The notes: a model not told the origin generated them from the sequence alone. Positions 21,995 through 33,849 are shown, counted from the first letter of the stretch. The stretch is 63,780 nt of DNA from Herbaspirillum sp. YR522 (GCF_000282575.1 NZ_AKJA01000153.1:1-63780), one strand, 5' to 3'. Made by a program: numbers and translations.

Positions 21995-22018
21995 AATGCC
22001 CGCTGATGCGGGCATTTT
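21995..22018 (+). terminator. Rho-independent terminator of yhbY
   Basis: Stem AATGCCCGC/GCGGGCATT with a TGAT loop and a four-T tail, 43 bases after the stop. Confidence 0.8.
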
Positions 22019-22075
22019 CGTTCTCCGACTCACCGGCGCCGATCGATGCCGGCGTCGGTTCAGACCGTCACGCCG

Positions 22076-22552
22076 TCAGACGTAACGCACTTCCAGGATT
22101 TCGTATTCCTTGATGCCCGACGGCGCTTCCACGGCCACCACGTCGCCGGCGCTCTTACCGATCAGGGCCCGCGCGATGGGCGAGGTCACAGACACCTTCG
22201 AGACCTTGATATCGGCCTCGTCCAGACCGACGATCTGGTAGGTCACCTTCTCGCCGCTGTCGAGGTTTTCCAGGTCGACGGTAGAAGCAAACACCACCCG
22301 GCCTTCGGCGTTGAGCTCGGTCGGATCGACGATCTGCGCCGCACCCAGCTTGCCTTCCAGGTCGGCGATGCGGCCTTCGATGAAGGCTTGCCGCTCCTTG
22401 GCCGATTCGTACTCGGCGTTTTCCGACAGGTCGCCCTGCGCGCGCGCTTCGGCGATCGCATTGATGACGTCGGGACGTTCTTTGGTTTTCAATCGTTGCA
22501 GTTCTTCCTTGAGGAGTTCTGCGCCACGCTTGGTAAGGGGAACTGTGCTCAT
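22076..22552 (-). CDS. greA: Transcription elongation factor GreA
   Basis: 158 residues: an N-terminal coiled coil ([20 protein letters not shown], with the acidic tip [12 protein letters not shown]) and a C-terminal FKBP-like domain ending EILEVRYV. GreA enters the RNA polymerase secondary channel and stimulates cleavage of backtracked RNA. It lies downstream of carAB but is separated from it by 310 bases with two strong hairpins, so it is probably an independent transcript. Confidence 0.97.
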   Translation of the reverse strand: MSTVPLTKRGAELLKEELQRLKTKERPDVINAIAEARAQGDLSENAEYESAKERQAFIEGRIADLEGKLGAAQIVDPTELNAEGRVVFASTVDLENLDSGEKVTYQIVGLDEADIKVSKVSVTSPIARALIGKSAGDVVAVEAPSGIKEYEILEVRYV

Positions 22553-22619
22553 AAGTCTCTTGCTAAAGGTTAGGGAATTCCGGAAAACGCCGGATGATCC
22601 AACGGTCCCGATACAAAAC

Positions 22620-22670
22620 AAAAAAAAAGACCCCGCCGCCGTCAGGCGACCGACTCTTGTCTTTACGGGG
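22620..22670 (-). terminator. Terminator-like structure upstream of greA
   Basis: On the minus strand, CCCCG pairs with CGGGG and encloses a CGCC/GGCG hairpin; it is followed by TC and a T-tract of eight to nine bases. It would end transcripts entering greA from upstream, or act as an attenuator in a greA leader. Confidence 0.5.
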
Positions 22671-22778
22671 AAGCACCTTGTTGATGAAGCAGGTGCCGGC
22701 GAAGTAGTTCCACCGGCCTTCACCCAACACGCCCATTTGCTGGCAAACCTGGCGGGCGCCTTCTACAAGGCGCTCCAA

Positions 22779-22820
22779 AAGTCACAGAGGGCATCGATTG
22801 CTCAGATGCCCTCTGGACTT
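22779..22820 (-). terminator. Strong hairpin after carB, probable carAB terminator
   Basis: An 11-bp perfect stem (CAGAGGGCATC/GATGCCCTCTG, 9-base loop) is extended by AAGTC/GACTT across one bulged base. In the minus direction it is followed by a short T4 tract, so it is likely the carAB 3' end. Confidence 0.6.
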
Positions 22821-22862
22821 GCCGGCAATTAGTTCTTGTCGGCAAGGTAACGTGTTGTGGGT

Positions 22863-26088
<3,226 letters not shown>

Positions 26089-26096
<8 letters not shown>

Positions 26097-27252
26097 TTTG
26101 TTTCTTCTCCATCATCGCCACGAATTTGTCGAACAGGGGGGCGATGTCATGCGGTCCAGGGGATGCTTCGGGGTGACCCTGGAAGCAGAATGCGGGTTGG
26201 TCGGTGCGCTCGAAACCTTGCAGCGAACCATCGAACAGCGAGACGTGGGTCACGCGGCAGTTGGCCGGCAGGGTGGCCTGGTCAACCGCAAAACCGTGGT
26301 TCTGCGAGGTGATCATCACCTGCTTGGTGTCGAGGTCCTGCACCGGGTGGTTGGCGCCATGGTGACCGAACTTCATCTTCAGCGTCTTGGCGCCGGAGGC
26401 CAGCGCCATGATCTGGTGACCCAGGCAGATGCCGAAGGTCGGGATGCCGCGCTCGATCAATTCCTTCGAGGCTGCGATGGCATAGTCGCAGGGCTCCGGA
26501 TCGCCCGGACCGTTGGACAGGAACACGCCATCGGGATTGAGCGCCAGCGCCTCGGCGGCGCTCGCCTGCGCCGGCAGCACGGTAACCTTGCAGCCGCGCT
26601 CGGCCAGCATGCGCAGGATGTTGAACTTGATGCCGTAGTCGAACGCCACCACGTGGAACTTGGGGGTGATCTGCTGGCCATAGCCGCGACCCAGCTTCCA
26701 TTCGGTCTCGGTCCAGTTGTAGGCCTTGGTGGTCGACACGACCTTGGCCAGGTCCATGCCGGCCAGGCCGGGCCAGGCGCGCGCCAGTTCCAGCGCCTTG
26801 GCGGTAGCCGCCTCGACATCGGCCTCACCGGCGACGATGGCGCCGTTCTGGGCACCCTTCTCGCGCAGGATGCGGGTCAGCTTGCGGGTATCGATGCCGG
26901 CGATGGCGACGATGCCATCCTGGGCCAGGTATTCCGACAGCGACTGCTGGCTGCGGAAGTTCGACACCAGGCGCGGCAGGTCCTTGATGATCAGGCCGGC
27001 GGCGTGGATGCGGCTGGCCTCGACGTCTTCACGATTGACACCGGTGTTGCCGATGTGGGGATAGGTGAGCGTGACGATCTGGCTGTTGTAGCTGGGATCG
27101 GTCAGGATTTCCTGGTAACCGGTCATTGCGGTATTGAACACCACTTCGCCGGTCGTGTTGCCAGCGGCGCCGATGGAAAATCCGTGGAAGACAGACCCGT
27201 CTGCGAGGGCGAGCACGGCCGGAATCGCGGGACCGGAAAGAAGAGGCAGCAA
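26089..27252 (-). CDS. carA: Carbamoyl-phosphate synthase small subunit (glutaminase)
   Basis: 387 residues. The N-terminal CPSase domain ([16 protein letters not shown]) is followed by a class I glutamine amidotransferase domain with nucleophile Cys in [12 protein letters not shown] and His/Glu in [11 protein letters not shown]. It releases ammonia from glutamine for CarB. The start appears to be TTG at 27252: GGAG is 6 bases upstream and no suitable ATG lies before the conserved core. Confidence 0.96.
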
Positions 27253-27419
27253 GGGTAACTCCTGAGATGGTTACCGCCGCTGGATGACCGGGAGACCTCG
27301 TACACCAGACCGACCGGCGCGCACCCCGGGATTCGGGCGAATCGGGATGTTGGCCTGCGGGAACGAGGTGGAGATATGGTATGCGCTACGGCGGAATTTA
27401 AATTTGGCTAAACCGCACA

Positions 27420-27448
27420 ATTATAGCGTAAGCGGGCTCTCACGGCAA
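27420..27448 (-). promoter_or_regulatory. carAB sigma-70 promoter
   Basis: Minus strand: TTGCCG, 17-base spacer, perfect TATAAT, about 170 bases upstream of the carA start, leaving a leader of about 160 bases. A GGCAAA...TTTGCC dyad (27444-27470) overlaps the -35 and could be an operator or the end of the upstream gene. Confidence 0.7.
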
Positions 27449-27541
27449 ACCCGGGGCGCGGGGTTTTGCCATGCCACCCGCCCGATGAGGCAGAAACGAC
27501 AAGAGTTGCCGGCCGGACAATCCGACCGGCGCTGACGATGA

Positions 27542-27949
27542 TTACAGGCCCAGCGCGGCAATGCCCGCCTTGGCGATCTGCACGTCTTCGGACGACTTCA
27601 CGCCCGACACGCCGACCGCGCCGACCACATGGCCGTCGACCACGATAGGCACGCCGCCTTCCAGCAGGCCATCCAGGGTCGGTGCGCTGATGAACGAGAA
27701 GCGGCCGTTGTTGATCATGTCTTCATAGATCTTGGTCTCTCGGCGGCCCAGCGCTGCGGTGCGCGCCTTGCCCGGGGCGATATGCGACGAGATCGGCGCG
27801 GTGCCGTCGAGGCGCTGCAGCCAGAGCGGGTGGCCGCCATCGTCGACGATGGCGATGGCCACGGCCCATTTGTTGGCAATGGCCTCGGCTTCGGCGCCAG
27901 CGGCGATCTTCTTGACGTCTTCCAGCGTCAGAAATGGTTTGGTTTGCAT
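27542..27949 (-). CDS. GlcG/HbpS family haem-binding-like protein
   Basis: 135 residues spanning one GlcG/HbpS (DUF336) domain: VAIAIVDDGGHPLWLQRLDG, GKARTAALGRRE, GGVPIVVDGHVVGAVGVSG. Members include haem-degrading HbpS of Streptomyces and GlcG of glycolate operons; others have no assigned role. There is no signal peptide, so the product is cytoplasmic. The ATG at 27949 is preceded by GGAG at 5 bases spacing. A single-gene unit; function is uncertain beyond the fold. Confidence 0.88.
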   Translation of the reverse strand: MQTKPFLTLEDVKKIAAGAEAEAIANKWAVAIAIVDDGGHPLWLQRLDGTAPISSHIAPGKARTAALGRRETKIYEDMINNGRFSFISAPTLDGLLEGGVPIVVDGHVVGAVGVSGVKSSEDVQIAKAGIAALGL

Positions 27950-28212
27950 GTTTACTCCGGTGTGCTCAACAATTCGAACGCTGATTGTACGGTGATAAAT
28001 CCGTTTTGACATCTTCCCATTGCTGAGCGATTTTCACGCACCACACCCGCGCGGCGCGATGCCGGGATTCCCACAAGCCGACGTAAATTATTTACACGCC
28101 AAAAAATTTTTTTGCCGCGCGTAGGAAAAACCCTTACTGGGAAGACATGCCGGATCGGTGCCCCATGCCCCGCAAACGATATCAAACTTATAAGCTGGCA
28201 CGAAATTAGCTT

Positions 28213-28241
28213 TTGACAGCACGTAAGAATTCACTTACAGT
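28213..28241 (+). promoter_or_regulatory. Putative promoter of the NlpC/P60 gene
   Basis: TTGACA (perfect), 17-base spacer, TACAGT (four of six), 30 bases before the start codon. Confidence 0.6.
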
Positions 28242-28270
28242 CCCGCAATCCTGCCTATGAGAGGATCTTG

Positions 28271-28873
28271 ATGACTCTACGCCGCACCGACCGACTCCGA
28301 CGCCAATCCCTGCGAGCGTGCGTGCTCGCGGCCGGACTGTGGTTCAGTGGTGCAGCGTTTGCCGCCGACCTGTCACTGGCGGCCCAGGATCTCCCCCCTC
28401 CCCAGGCACAATCCCCGCAAGCCCAACAGCAGATCAGCAAGACCAATCTTGCGATCGCGCGCCTGCAAGACATCACCAACCGCGCCTCCGAACTGGCCAC
28501 GCAAGCCCTGGCCATGCTGGGTATCAACTATCGCTACGGCGGCAATTCGCCCGATACCGGCCTCGACTGCAGCGGCCTGGTGCGATATGTCTTCAAGGAA
28601 GCCTTGGGCACCGACCTGCCCCGCACCTCGGCCGAGATCAGCCGGGTGGGCGAAAAAGTCGGCAAGTCGGACCTGCAGGTGGGTGACCTGGTGTTCTATA
28701 ACACCCTGCGCCGCGGCTTCTCGCACGTGGGTATCTACATGGGCGATGGCAAGTTCATCCATTCGCCATCGGCCGGTGGCCAGGTCCGCATCGAAAGCAT
28801 GGACGAATCGTACTGGAAGAAGCGCTTCAATGGTGCACGCCGTATCGCCGCTGGTGAAGAAGAGTCCAAATAA
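28271..28873 (+). CDS. C40 family (NlpC/P60) peptidase, exported
   Basis: 200 residues: a signal peptide (about 1-33, ending AAFAAD), a short Gln/Pro-rich linker, a helix, then an NlpC/P60 domain (about 80-190). The catalytic Cys is in GLDCSGLVRYVF and His in FSHVGIYMGDGKFIHSP. Such enzymes cut D-Glu-mesoDAP bonds in peptidoglycan peptides in the periplasm. GAGGA lies 5 bases before the ATG. It is monocistronic with its own promoter and terminator. Confidence 0.93.
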   Translation: MTLRRTDRLRRQSLRACVLAAGLWFSGAAFAADLSLAAQDLPPPQAQSPQAQQQISKTNLAIARLQDITNRASELATQALAMLGINYRYGGNSPDTGLDCSGLVRYVFKEALGTDLPRTSAEISRVGEKVGKSDLQVGDLVFYNTLRRGFSHVGIYMGDGKFIHSPSAGGQVRIESMDESYWKKRFNGARRIAAGEEESK

Positions 28874-28897
28874 GCACCGCTCCGATGCACTGAAAAC

Positions 28898-28928
28898 ATG
28901 CCGCCCCGATCTATCCGGGCGGCATTTT
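28898..28928 (+). terminator. Terminator of the NlpC/P60 gene
   Basis: 9-bp stem ATGCCGCCC/GGGCGGCAT with a 10-base loop and T4 tail, 24 bases after the stop. Confidence 0.85.
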
Positions 28929-29065
28929 CGTTTCGACACGTTAATTTCCGGTTCATCCGTCACCGTCGAGCGGGCTCGACAGCCCGCAATCAGCACGCCC
29001 TGCTACATTGCGCGCTGCACGCGCAGCCCACGGCTACGGCTGATCGGTCGTCGACGCCGTCCTGC

Positions 29066-30007
29066 TCAATTCCCCTGCAGCAGCTTCAATTTACGCTTGA
29101 TCTCCGGCATGGCGGCCATGGCGGCCTGCTCGCCAGCCAGGATCGCCACGTTGCGGCTGGCGAAGTCGCTGCCCTTCATGGCGCCCAGGCCCGGTTGCAG
29201 CACGATGTCGGCATTCTGCAATTCGTACTGGTTGATGGTCTGGCCCATGATGGCGAAGGTCTGCAACAGCACATCGACCGAACTGCTGGCGGCCTGTGCC
29301 TCGGGCTGGGCCGAGATATTGACCGCAATGACGAAGTCGGCACCCATCTGGCGCGCAAAACGCACCGGCACCGGCGCCACCAATCCCCCATCCACATAAT
29401 AGTGTTCACCGATCCTGACCGACTGGAACACACCCGGCACCGCCGACGAAGCCCGCACGGCAACGCCGGCATTGCCGCGCTGGAACAGGATCGGCTGCCC
29501 CGTCTTGAGGTCGGTGGCCACTGCGCCGAACGGGATCTTGAATTTCTCGATGGTCAGGTTGCCCAGCGTACGATTGACGTAGTTCTGCACGCCCTCGCCC
29601 TTGAGCACGCCGGCTACCTTGGCAAAGAACGGCACCGACCAGTCCGAGATGGTGGCTTCGTCCATCTGCAAGGCCAGCTTCTGCAACGCGAAACCATCGT
29701 TGCCGGCGGCATACAAGGCACCCACCAGGCTGCCGGCGCTGGTGCCGGCAACGACATCGGCCTCGATGCCCTGCGATTGGAGCGCCTTGATCACGCCGAT
29801 ATGCGCAAAGCCACGCGCAGCACCGCCCCCCAGGGCCAGGCCGATCCTGACCTTGCGCGGCGCCAGTGCGCTCGCTTCGGCCGGGGTCGCGCTGGCCACG
29901 ACGGCCGGCTTGCTGCCTGCCGTGCCCGGCAACCAGGCGGTCGTGCCGCAACCGGCCAGCACAATGACGAAGGTGGCGATGGTCGCCAGGCGGAACAAAT
30001 TGCGCAT
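29066..30007 (-). CDS. Patatin-like phospholipase, RssA/NTE family lipoprotein
   Basis: 313 residues. The N-terminal signal carries a lipobox LAGC (Cys near residue 19), then a patatin domain. The oxyanion motif is GGGAARGFAH, the nucleophile elbow GTSAGS, and the catalytic Asp lies in YYVDGGLVAPVPV. These Ser-Asp dyad enzymes are lipid acyl hydrolases; the lipobox places it on a membrane facing the periplasm. The ATG at 30007 gives the lipoprotein signal; longer readings run into the divergent promoter of the next gene. Confidence 0.9.
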   Translation of the reverse strand: MRNLFRLATIATFVIVLAGCGTTAWLPGTAGSKPAVVASATPAEASALAPRKVRIGLALGGGAARGFAHIGVIKALQSQGIEADVVAGTSAGSLVGALYAAGNDGFALQKLALQMDEATISDWSVPFFAKVAGVLKGEGVQNYVNRTLGNLTIEKFKIPFGAVATDLKTGQPILFQRGNAGVAVRASSAVPGVFQSVRIGEHYYVDGGLVAPVPVRFARQMGADFVIAVNISAQPEAQAASSSVDVLLQTFAIMGQTINQYELQNADIVLQPGLGAMKGSDFASRNVAILAGEQAAMAAMPEIKRKLKLLQGN

Positions 30008-30155
30008 CGAGAAATACCGGAAATAGTCGTTGAAGCGGCACGCCTGCAGCGCGCGCCGGAGCCGTATTCTACTGCAGCCGGGGAGCGCGCCTGGTGTAGA
30101 ATTCCGCCGCTCGCGACTGCATGTCGCTCTCCCTCCTTGCCACGTTGAAACATCA

Positions 30156-31037
30156 ATGAACATCGTCATCAACGAAGAACTGCAGAAGTACATCGATCCC
30201 CTCACCCCCAACGAATACGCGGCGCTGGAGCGCAGCATCCTGGCCGAAGGCTGCCGCGATGCGCTGGTGCTGTGGGGCGAAGTACTGGTCGACGGCCACA
30301 ACCGGTTCGAAATCTGCAGCAAGTACGAACTGCCCTACAAGACCGTCCAGAACGACAGCTTCGCCTCGCTCGACGATGTGCTGCTGTGGATGATCGACAA
30401 CCAGCTCGGCCGCCGCAGCGTGTCCGACTTCCAGCGCGGCATGCTGGCGCTGCGCAAGCGCGACATCATGGCGGCCCGCACCCGGGCCGCGACCAAGCCC
30501 GTCGCCAGCGACGAAGCCGTCGCCGCCGATGCCGATGCCGGCGAGCCTGCCGCAAGCAGCGACGACCCACCGTGGGAGTCCAGTGGCGAGCCGATCAAGA
30601 CCCGCGACGACATCGCCCGTGCCGCCGGCATCAGCACCACCACCATCGGCCAGATCGACCGCATCCGCAAGACCGCGGCGCCCGAACTGGTCGAGGCGGT
30701 GCGCACCGGCGCCATTTCGATCAATGCCGCCGCCGCGGTCGCCTCGCTGCCCAGCGATGCCCAAGTCACCGCCGTGGCCGGCGGCAAGAAGGAATTGCGC
30801 GAAGCCGCCAAGAAAGTGCGCGACCAGAAGGCGGCCACCCGTACCCCGCGCGCGCCCAAGGCCGGCGATGTCGCCGTGCCGGGCAGCCAGGTCGCCATCG
30901 ACGACCATCTCGAGAATGAAGTCACGGCCGCCCTGCGCCGTGAAGTGGCCGCATTGCAGGCGCGCATCGCCCAGCTGACGCAACACAACCAGGGGCTGCA
31001 GGCCGAACTGGCCCTGATCAAGGGCACGGCGGCCTGA
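30156..31037 (+). CDS. ParB/Noc-like nuclease-fold and helix-turn-helix protein
   Basis: 293 residues. The N-terminal ParB-like region (about 1-95) has VLVDGHNRFEICSKYELPY. A variable acidic/Ala linker (about 108-140) precedes a helix-turn-helix-like part (TRDDIARAAGISTTTIGQIDRI, SINAAAAVASL). The C-terminus is a Gln-rich coiled coil (about 255-290). This looks like a chromosomal ParB-domain DNA-binding protein, but no parA, parS-like repeat or plasmid gene is nearby, so a role in partition is not supported. It is followed by yigZ at a 4-base gap. Confidence 0.75.
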   Translation: MNIVINEELQKYIDPLTPNEYAALERSILAEGCRDALVLWGEVLVDGHNRFEICSKYELPYKTVQNDSFASLDDVLLWMIDNQLGRRSVSDFQRGMLALRKRDIMAARTRAATKPVASDEAVAADADAGEPAASSDDPPWESSGEPIKTRDDIARAAGISTTTIGQIDRIRKTAAPELVEAVRTGAISINAAAAVASLPSDAQVTAVAGGKKELREAAKKVRDQKAATRTPRAPKAGDVAVPGSQVAIDDHLENEVTAALRREVAALQARIAQLTQHNQGLQAELALIKGTAA

Positions 31038-31041
31038 GCCG

Positions 31042-31632
31042 ATGGCAACCTTCACCCTGGCCGCACGCGTCGACATCGAACTGGACATCCGCAAGAGCCG
31101 CTTCATCGGCATCGTCATGCCGGTGACCGACCGTGCCGCGGCGATGCAGGAGATCGATCGCATGCGCCAGGCCCATCCCAATGCCACCCACGTTTGCTGG
31201 GCGCTGATGGCAGGCGGGCAATCGGGTATGTCCGATGATGGCGAGCCCTCGGGCACCGCCGGCCGGCCGATGCTCGAAGTGCTGCGCCACCACGAACTCG
31301 ACGCCGCTCTGGCCATGGTGGTGCGCTACTACGGTGGCATCAAGCTGGGCGCCGGTGGACTGGTACGCGCCTACACCGATGCCATCGCCACCGCGCTCAA
31401 GCAGGCGCCGCGCATCGAGCGGGTGGCGCAGGCCGAACTCGAGATCGGTATCGGCTACGCCGCCGAACCGCAATTGCGCCACTGGCTGGCGCAGCACAAG
31501 TACCCATTGCTCGACAGCCATCACGACGCCCTGGTGCACCTGCGCCTGCGGCTGCCGGCGGCCGACCTGGAGCAGGCCGAGGAAACCATCCGGCGCATGG
31601 CGTCGAACGCCTCGATCAAGCGCACCATCTGA
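31042..31632 (+). CDS. yigZ: YigZ/IMPACT family protein
   Basis: 196 residues. The UPF0029 N-terminal domain contains IRKSRFIGIVMPV, HVCWALMAGGQSGMSDDGEP and SGTAGRPMLEVL; a C-terminal DUF1949 ferredoxin-like domain follows (about 140-196). The family is conserved from bacteria to the eukaryotic translational regulator IMPACT; the bacterial role is unclear. It is probably cotranscribed with the ParB-like gene. Confidence 0.92.
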   Translation: MATFTLAARVDIELDIRKSRFIGIVMPVTDRAAAMQEIDRMRQAHPNATHVCWALMAGGQSGMSDDGEPSGTAGRPMLEVLRHHELDAALAMVVRYYGGIKLGAGGLVRAYTDAIATALKQAPRIERVAQAELEIGIGYAAEPQLRHWLAQHKYPLLDSHHDALVHLRLRLPAADLEQAEETIRRMASNASIKRTI

Positions 31633-31717
31633 TCCGTGCAATGCCGGTCGCCCACTGCCGGTCGCTCGCCCTCGGCGCGACGAAGACAATGCGGCGCGCA
31701 ACGGGTGCGACCCTGGC

Positions 31718-31753
31718 TTGACGCGGCGCCCATCACGTAATAATATAAGTTAC
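31718..31753 (+). promoter_or_regulatory. Promoter and overlapping dyad of the Rrf2 gene
   Basis: TTGACG (31718-31723), 17-base spacer, TAATAT (31741-31746). The imperfect dyad GTAATAATATAAGTTAC (31737-31753) covers the -10 and ends at the base before the ATG, a good position for autorepression. Transcription would start at or just before the ATG. Confidence 0.65.
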
Positions 31754-32197
31754 ATGAAACGCAGCGATCGACTTTCCATTGCCCTGCACATCCTGTTGCA
31801 CATGGGCCAACGTGCCGACACCCCGATGACCTCGGACCAGATTGCCGGCTGGGTGGGCACCAATCCGGTGGTCATACGGCGCACCTTCGCCGGCCTGCGC
31901 GATGCCGGCATCGTGGCGTCGTCCAAGGGCCATGGCGGCGGCTGGACATTGGCGCGCGGCCTGGACCAGATCAGCCTGCACCAGGTGCAACAGGCGCTGG
32001 GCGAACGCCTCATCACGCTCGGTGCGCGCGACGAGTCGCCTGGCTGCCTGGTCGAGATCGCCGTGCATCGCGCGCTCGACGATGCGCTGGAAGAAGCCAA
32101 TCGACTGCTCGACCAGCGCCTGGCCGGTGTCACGCTGGCCGACCTGGCCCATTCGATGGGCCCCCATTTCAAGTTGGGCCACCCCACCCAGCACTAG
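31754..32197 (+). CDS. Rrf2 family transcriptional regulator
   Basis: 147 residues. An N-terminal winged helix (RLSIALHILLHMG, TSDQIAGWVGTNPVVIRRTFAGLRDAGIVAS, KGHGGGWTLAR) is typical of Rrf2. The three-cysteine Fe-S motif of IscR/NsrR is absent; one cysteine (about residue 98, ESPGCLVE) remains. Single-Cys Rrf2 proteins can sense thiol stress, so a redox-responsive repressor is plausible. It precedes a CxxC flavoprotein gene by 100 bases on the same strand, which is its likely target. Confidence 0.92.
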   Translation: MKRSDRLSIALHILLHMGQRADTPMTSDQIAGWVGTNPVVIRRTFAGLRDAGIVASSKGHGGGWTLARGLDQISLHQVQQALGERLITLGARDESPGCLVEIAVHRALDDALEEANRLLDQRLAGVTLADLAHSMGPHFKLGHPTQH

Positions 32198-32297
32198 GCC
32201 ATCTACATCGTCTTCCGCTTGTCGCGCCGCATCCCGCAGGCGCGGGGGTGCCCTTGCGCCCGTCTTTTTCGAACACACTTCAACAGAGGAGAATTCC

Positions 32298-33194
32298 ATG
32301 CGATTCGATGTCATCGTGGTCGGCGCCAGTTTCGCCGGTGCCTCGGCCGCCATGCAACTGGTACGCGCCCGGCGCAAGGTATTGATGATCGATGCCGGCC
32401 AGCCGCGCAACCGCTTCGCCGCCGCCGCGCACGGCTTTCTCGGGCAGGACGGCGTGGCGCCCCACGTGATCATGGCCACCGCCATCGAGCAGTTGCTGGC
32501 CTACCCCACCTTCGAACTGGCAGTGGCGCATGCCGAACAGGCCCAGGCCATGCCCGACGGCGTGCGCGTGACGCTGGAAGACGCTCGCGCCTTCACGGCC
32601 GCGCGCCTGATCCTGGCTACCGGGGTGCGCGACGAATTGCCGGCCATCCCCGGTTTGGCGCAACGCTGGGGACGCACCGCCGTGCACTGTCCCTACTGCC
32701 ACGGCTATGAGCTTGGCGATCGCCAGCTGGGCGTGATCGCCACCACGCCGCTGTCGGCGCACCAGGCCATCATGCTGCCCGATTGGGGGCCGACCACCTA
32801 TTTCACGCAGGGCGAATTCGAACCGCAAGAGCAGGAAGCCAGCCTGATGGAAAAGCGCGGCGTGCGCATCGAGCGCACACCGGTCGTCGAACTGCTGGGC
32901 GCCGCGCCCGAGATCGAGGCGGTGCGCCTGGCCGATGGCCGCACGGTGGCCATCGGTGGTCTGTTCGTCGGTCCCAGGGTACACATGGCCAGCCCGTTGG
33001 CGATGCAACTGGGCTGCGCCTTCGAGCAAGGGCCGATGGGCCCCTTCATCCAGACCGATGCCATGCGCCAGACCTCGGTGACGCATGTCTTCGCCGCTGG
33101 CGACGCCGCCGCCGCATTCCATAACGCAACCATGGCCGCGGCCTCGGGAGTGATGGCCGGCGTCAGCGCGCACAGGTCGCTGATGATGGCCTGA
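32298..33194 (+). CDS. Thioredoxin-reductase-like FAD/NAD(P) oxidoreductase
   Basis: 298 residues. FAD-binding start VIVVGASFAGASAAMQL, redox pair CPYC (Cys131/Cys134) in HCPYCHGYELGD, and a C-terminal FAD motif VFAAGDAAAAFHNATMAAASG. The central pyridine-nucleotide domain is shortened and lacks a clear GxGxxA (VIATTPLSAHQAI), unlike true TrxB, so the electron source is uncertain. AGAGGAG precedes the ATG. The gene pairs with the upstream Rrf2 regulator, an arrangement common in proteobacteria. Confidence 0.88.
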   Translation: MRFDVIVVGASFAGASAAMQLVRARRKVLMIDAGQPRNRFAAAAHGFLGQDGVAPHVIMATAIEQLLAYPTFELAVAHAEQAQAMPDGVRVTLEDARAFTAARLILATGVRDELPAIPGLAQRWGRTAVHCPYCHGYELGDRQLGVIATTPLSAHQAIMLPDWGPTTYFTQGEFEPQEQEASLMEKRGVRIERTPVVELLGAAPEIEAVRLADGRTVAIGGLFVGPRVHMASPLAMQLGCAFEQGPMGPFIQTDAMRQTSVTHVFAAGDAAAAFHNATMAAASGVMAGVSAHRSLMMA

Positions 33195-33225
33195 GGCGGC
33201 CACCTCGTGCATCACATGCCCCGGG

Positions 33226-33849
33226 CTACATTCCCATGTAGCGCCCGGGCCGGTGGTTCATCGCAATGACCAGGTTGGCGGCCACCGCGCCCAGTATCGA
33301 TGCCAGCAGCACCTTGGGCGTGACCACCAACAAGGCCAGCAGCACGATCGCCACATCCACGCCCATCTGCACCTTGCCGGCCCGTACGCCATAGCGATCC
33401 TGCAGGAACAGCGTCACGACGTTGATGCCACCCAGGCTGGCCCGGTGGCGAAACAGCACCACGAAACCGGTGCCCATCAGCAGCCCGCCGAGGATGGCGC
33501 AATAGAACAGGTCGAGCTTCTGGTACGCGATGAAATGCGGATGCATCAGCGAAAAACCGGACACCAGCGCCACCGCGCAAAAGGTCTTGCCGGTGAAGCG
33601 CGTACCCATGCGACGCAACGCAAAATAATAGAACGGCAGGTTGATGGTGAAGAAGATCACGCCGAACGGCAGCCCCGAGACATAGTGCAGCAGGAACGCC
33701 AGGCCGGCCGTGCTGCCGGTGACCAGCCCGGCATGGCTGTACATGTTTACGCCGAGCGACACGAACAGCGTGCCGACCAGCAGCGCCAGCGCATCCTCGT
33801 AAGCCCGGTGGCGCATGTCGGCCACCGGCTTGGGTGCCGACTCAGCCAC
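33226..33849 (-). CDS. YitT family membrane protein
   Basis: 207 residues with five or six hydrophobic segments (for example ALALLVGTLFVSLGVNMYSH, FGVIFFTINLPFYYFAL, LFYCAILGGLLMGTGFVVLF). Motifs GLVTGSTAGLAFLLHY and RHRASLGGINVVTLFLQ are typical of YitT. Unlike long YitT proteins it lacks the C-terminal DUF2179 domain. The GTG at 33849 overlaps the aminotransferase stop by 8 bases; an ATG 33 bases further in is an alternative. Function unknown, probably transport. Confidence 0.85.
   Translation of the reverse strand: MAESAPKPVADMRHRAYEDALALLVGTLFVSLGVNMYSHAGLVTGSTAGLAFLLHYVSGLPFGVIFFTINLPFYYFALRRMGTRFTGKTFCAVALVSGFSLMHPHFIAYQKLDLFYCAILGGLLMGTGFVVLFRHRASLGGINVVTLFLQDRYGVRAGKVQMGVDVAIVLLALLVVTPKVLLASILGAVAANLVIAMNHRPGRYMGM

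Larger units (their letters stand above)
22553..22862 (-). other. Structured 310-base gap between carB and greA
   Basis: On the minus strand this region has a 16-bp hairpin (22779-22820), a GCGCCTT/AAGGCGC hairpin (GTAG loop, at 22757-22774), a GCCGG...CCGGC hairpin near 22695-22717, and a terminator-like structure with a T8-9 tract (22620-22670) only 68 bases before greA. An open frame overlapping it (22563-22778) reads through the T-tract and lacks a ribosome site. It may be a greA leader or a small RNA. Confidence 0.45.

Noticed and set aside
22563-22778. 71-codon frame before greA on the minus strand
   Set aside because: It runs through a terminator-like T-tract (giving Phe-Phe-Phe), starts with TTG right after a stop, and has no ribosome site. 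Kept only as a possible gene remnant in the findings.
30156-31037. Plasmid partition locus
   Set aside because: Only a ParB-like protein is present; no ParA, replication protein or parS-type repeats, and the flanks are chromosomal housekeeping genes.
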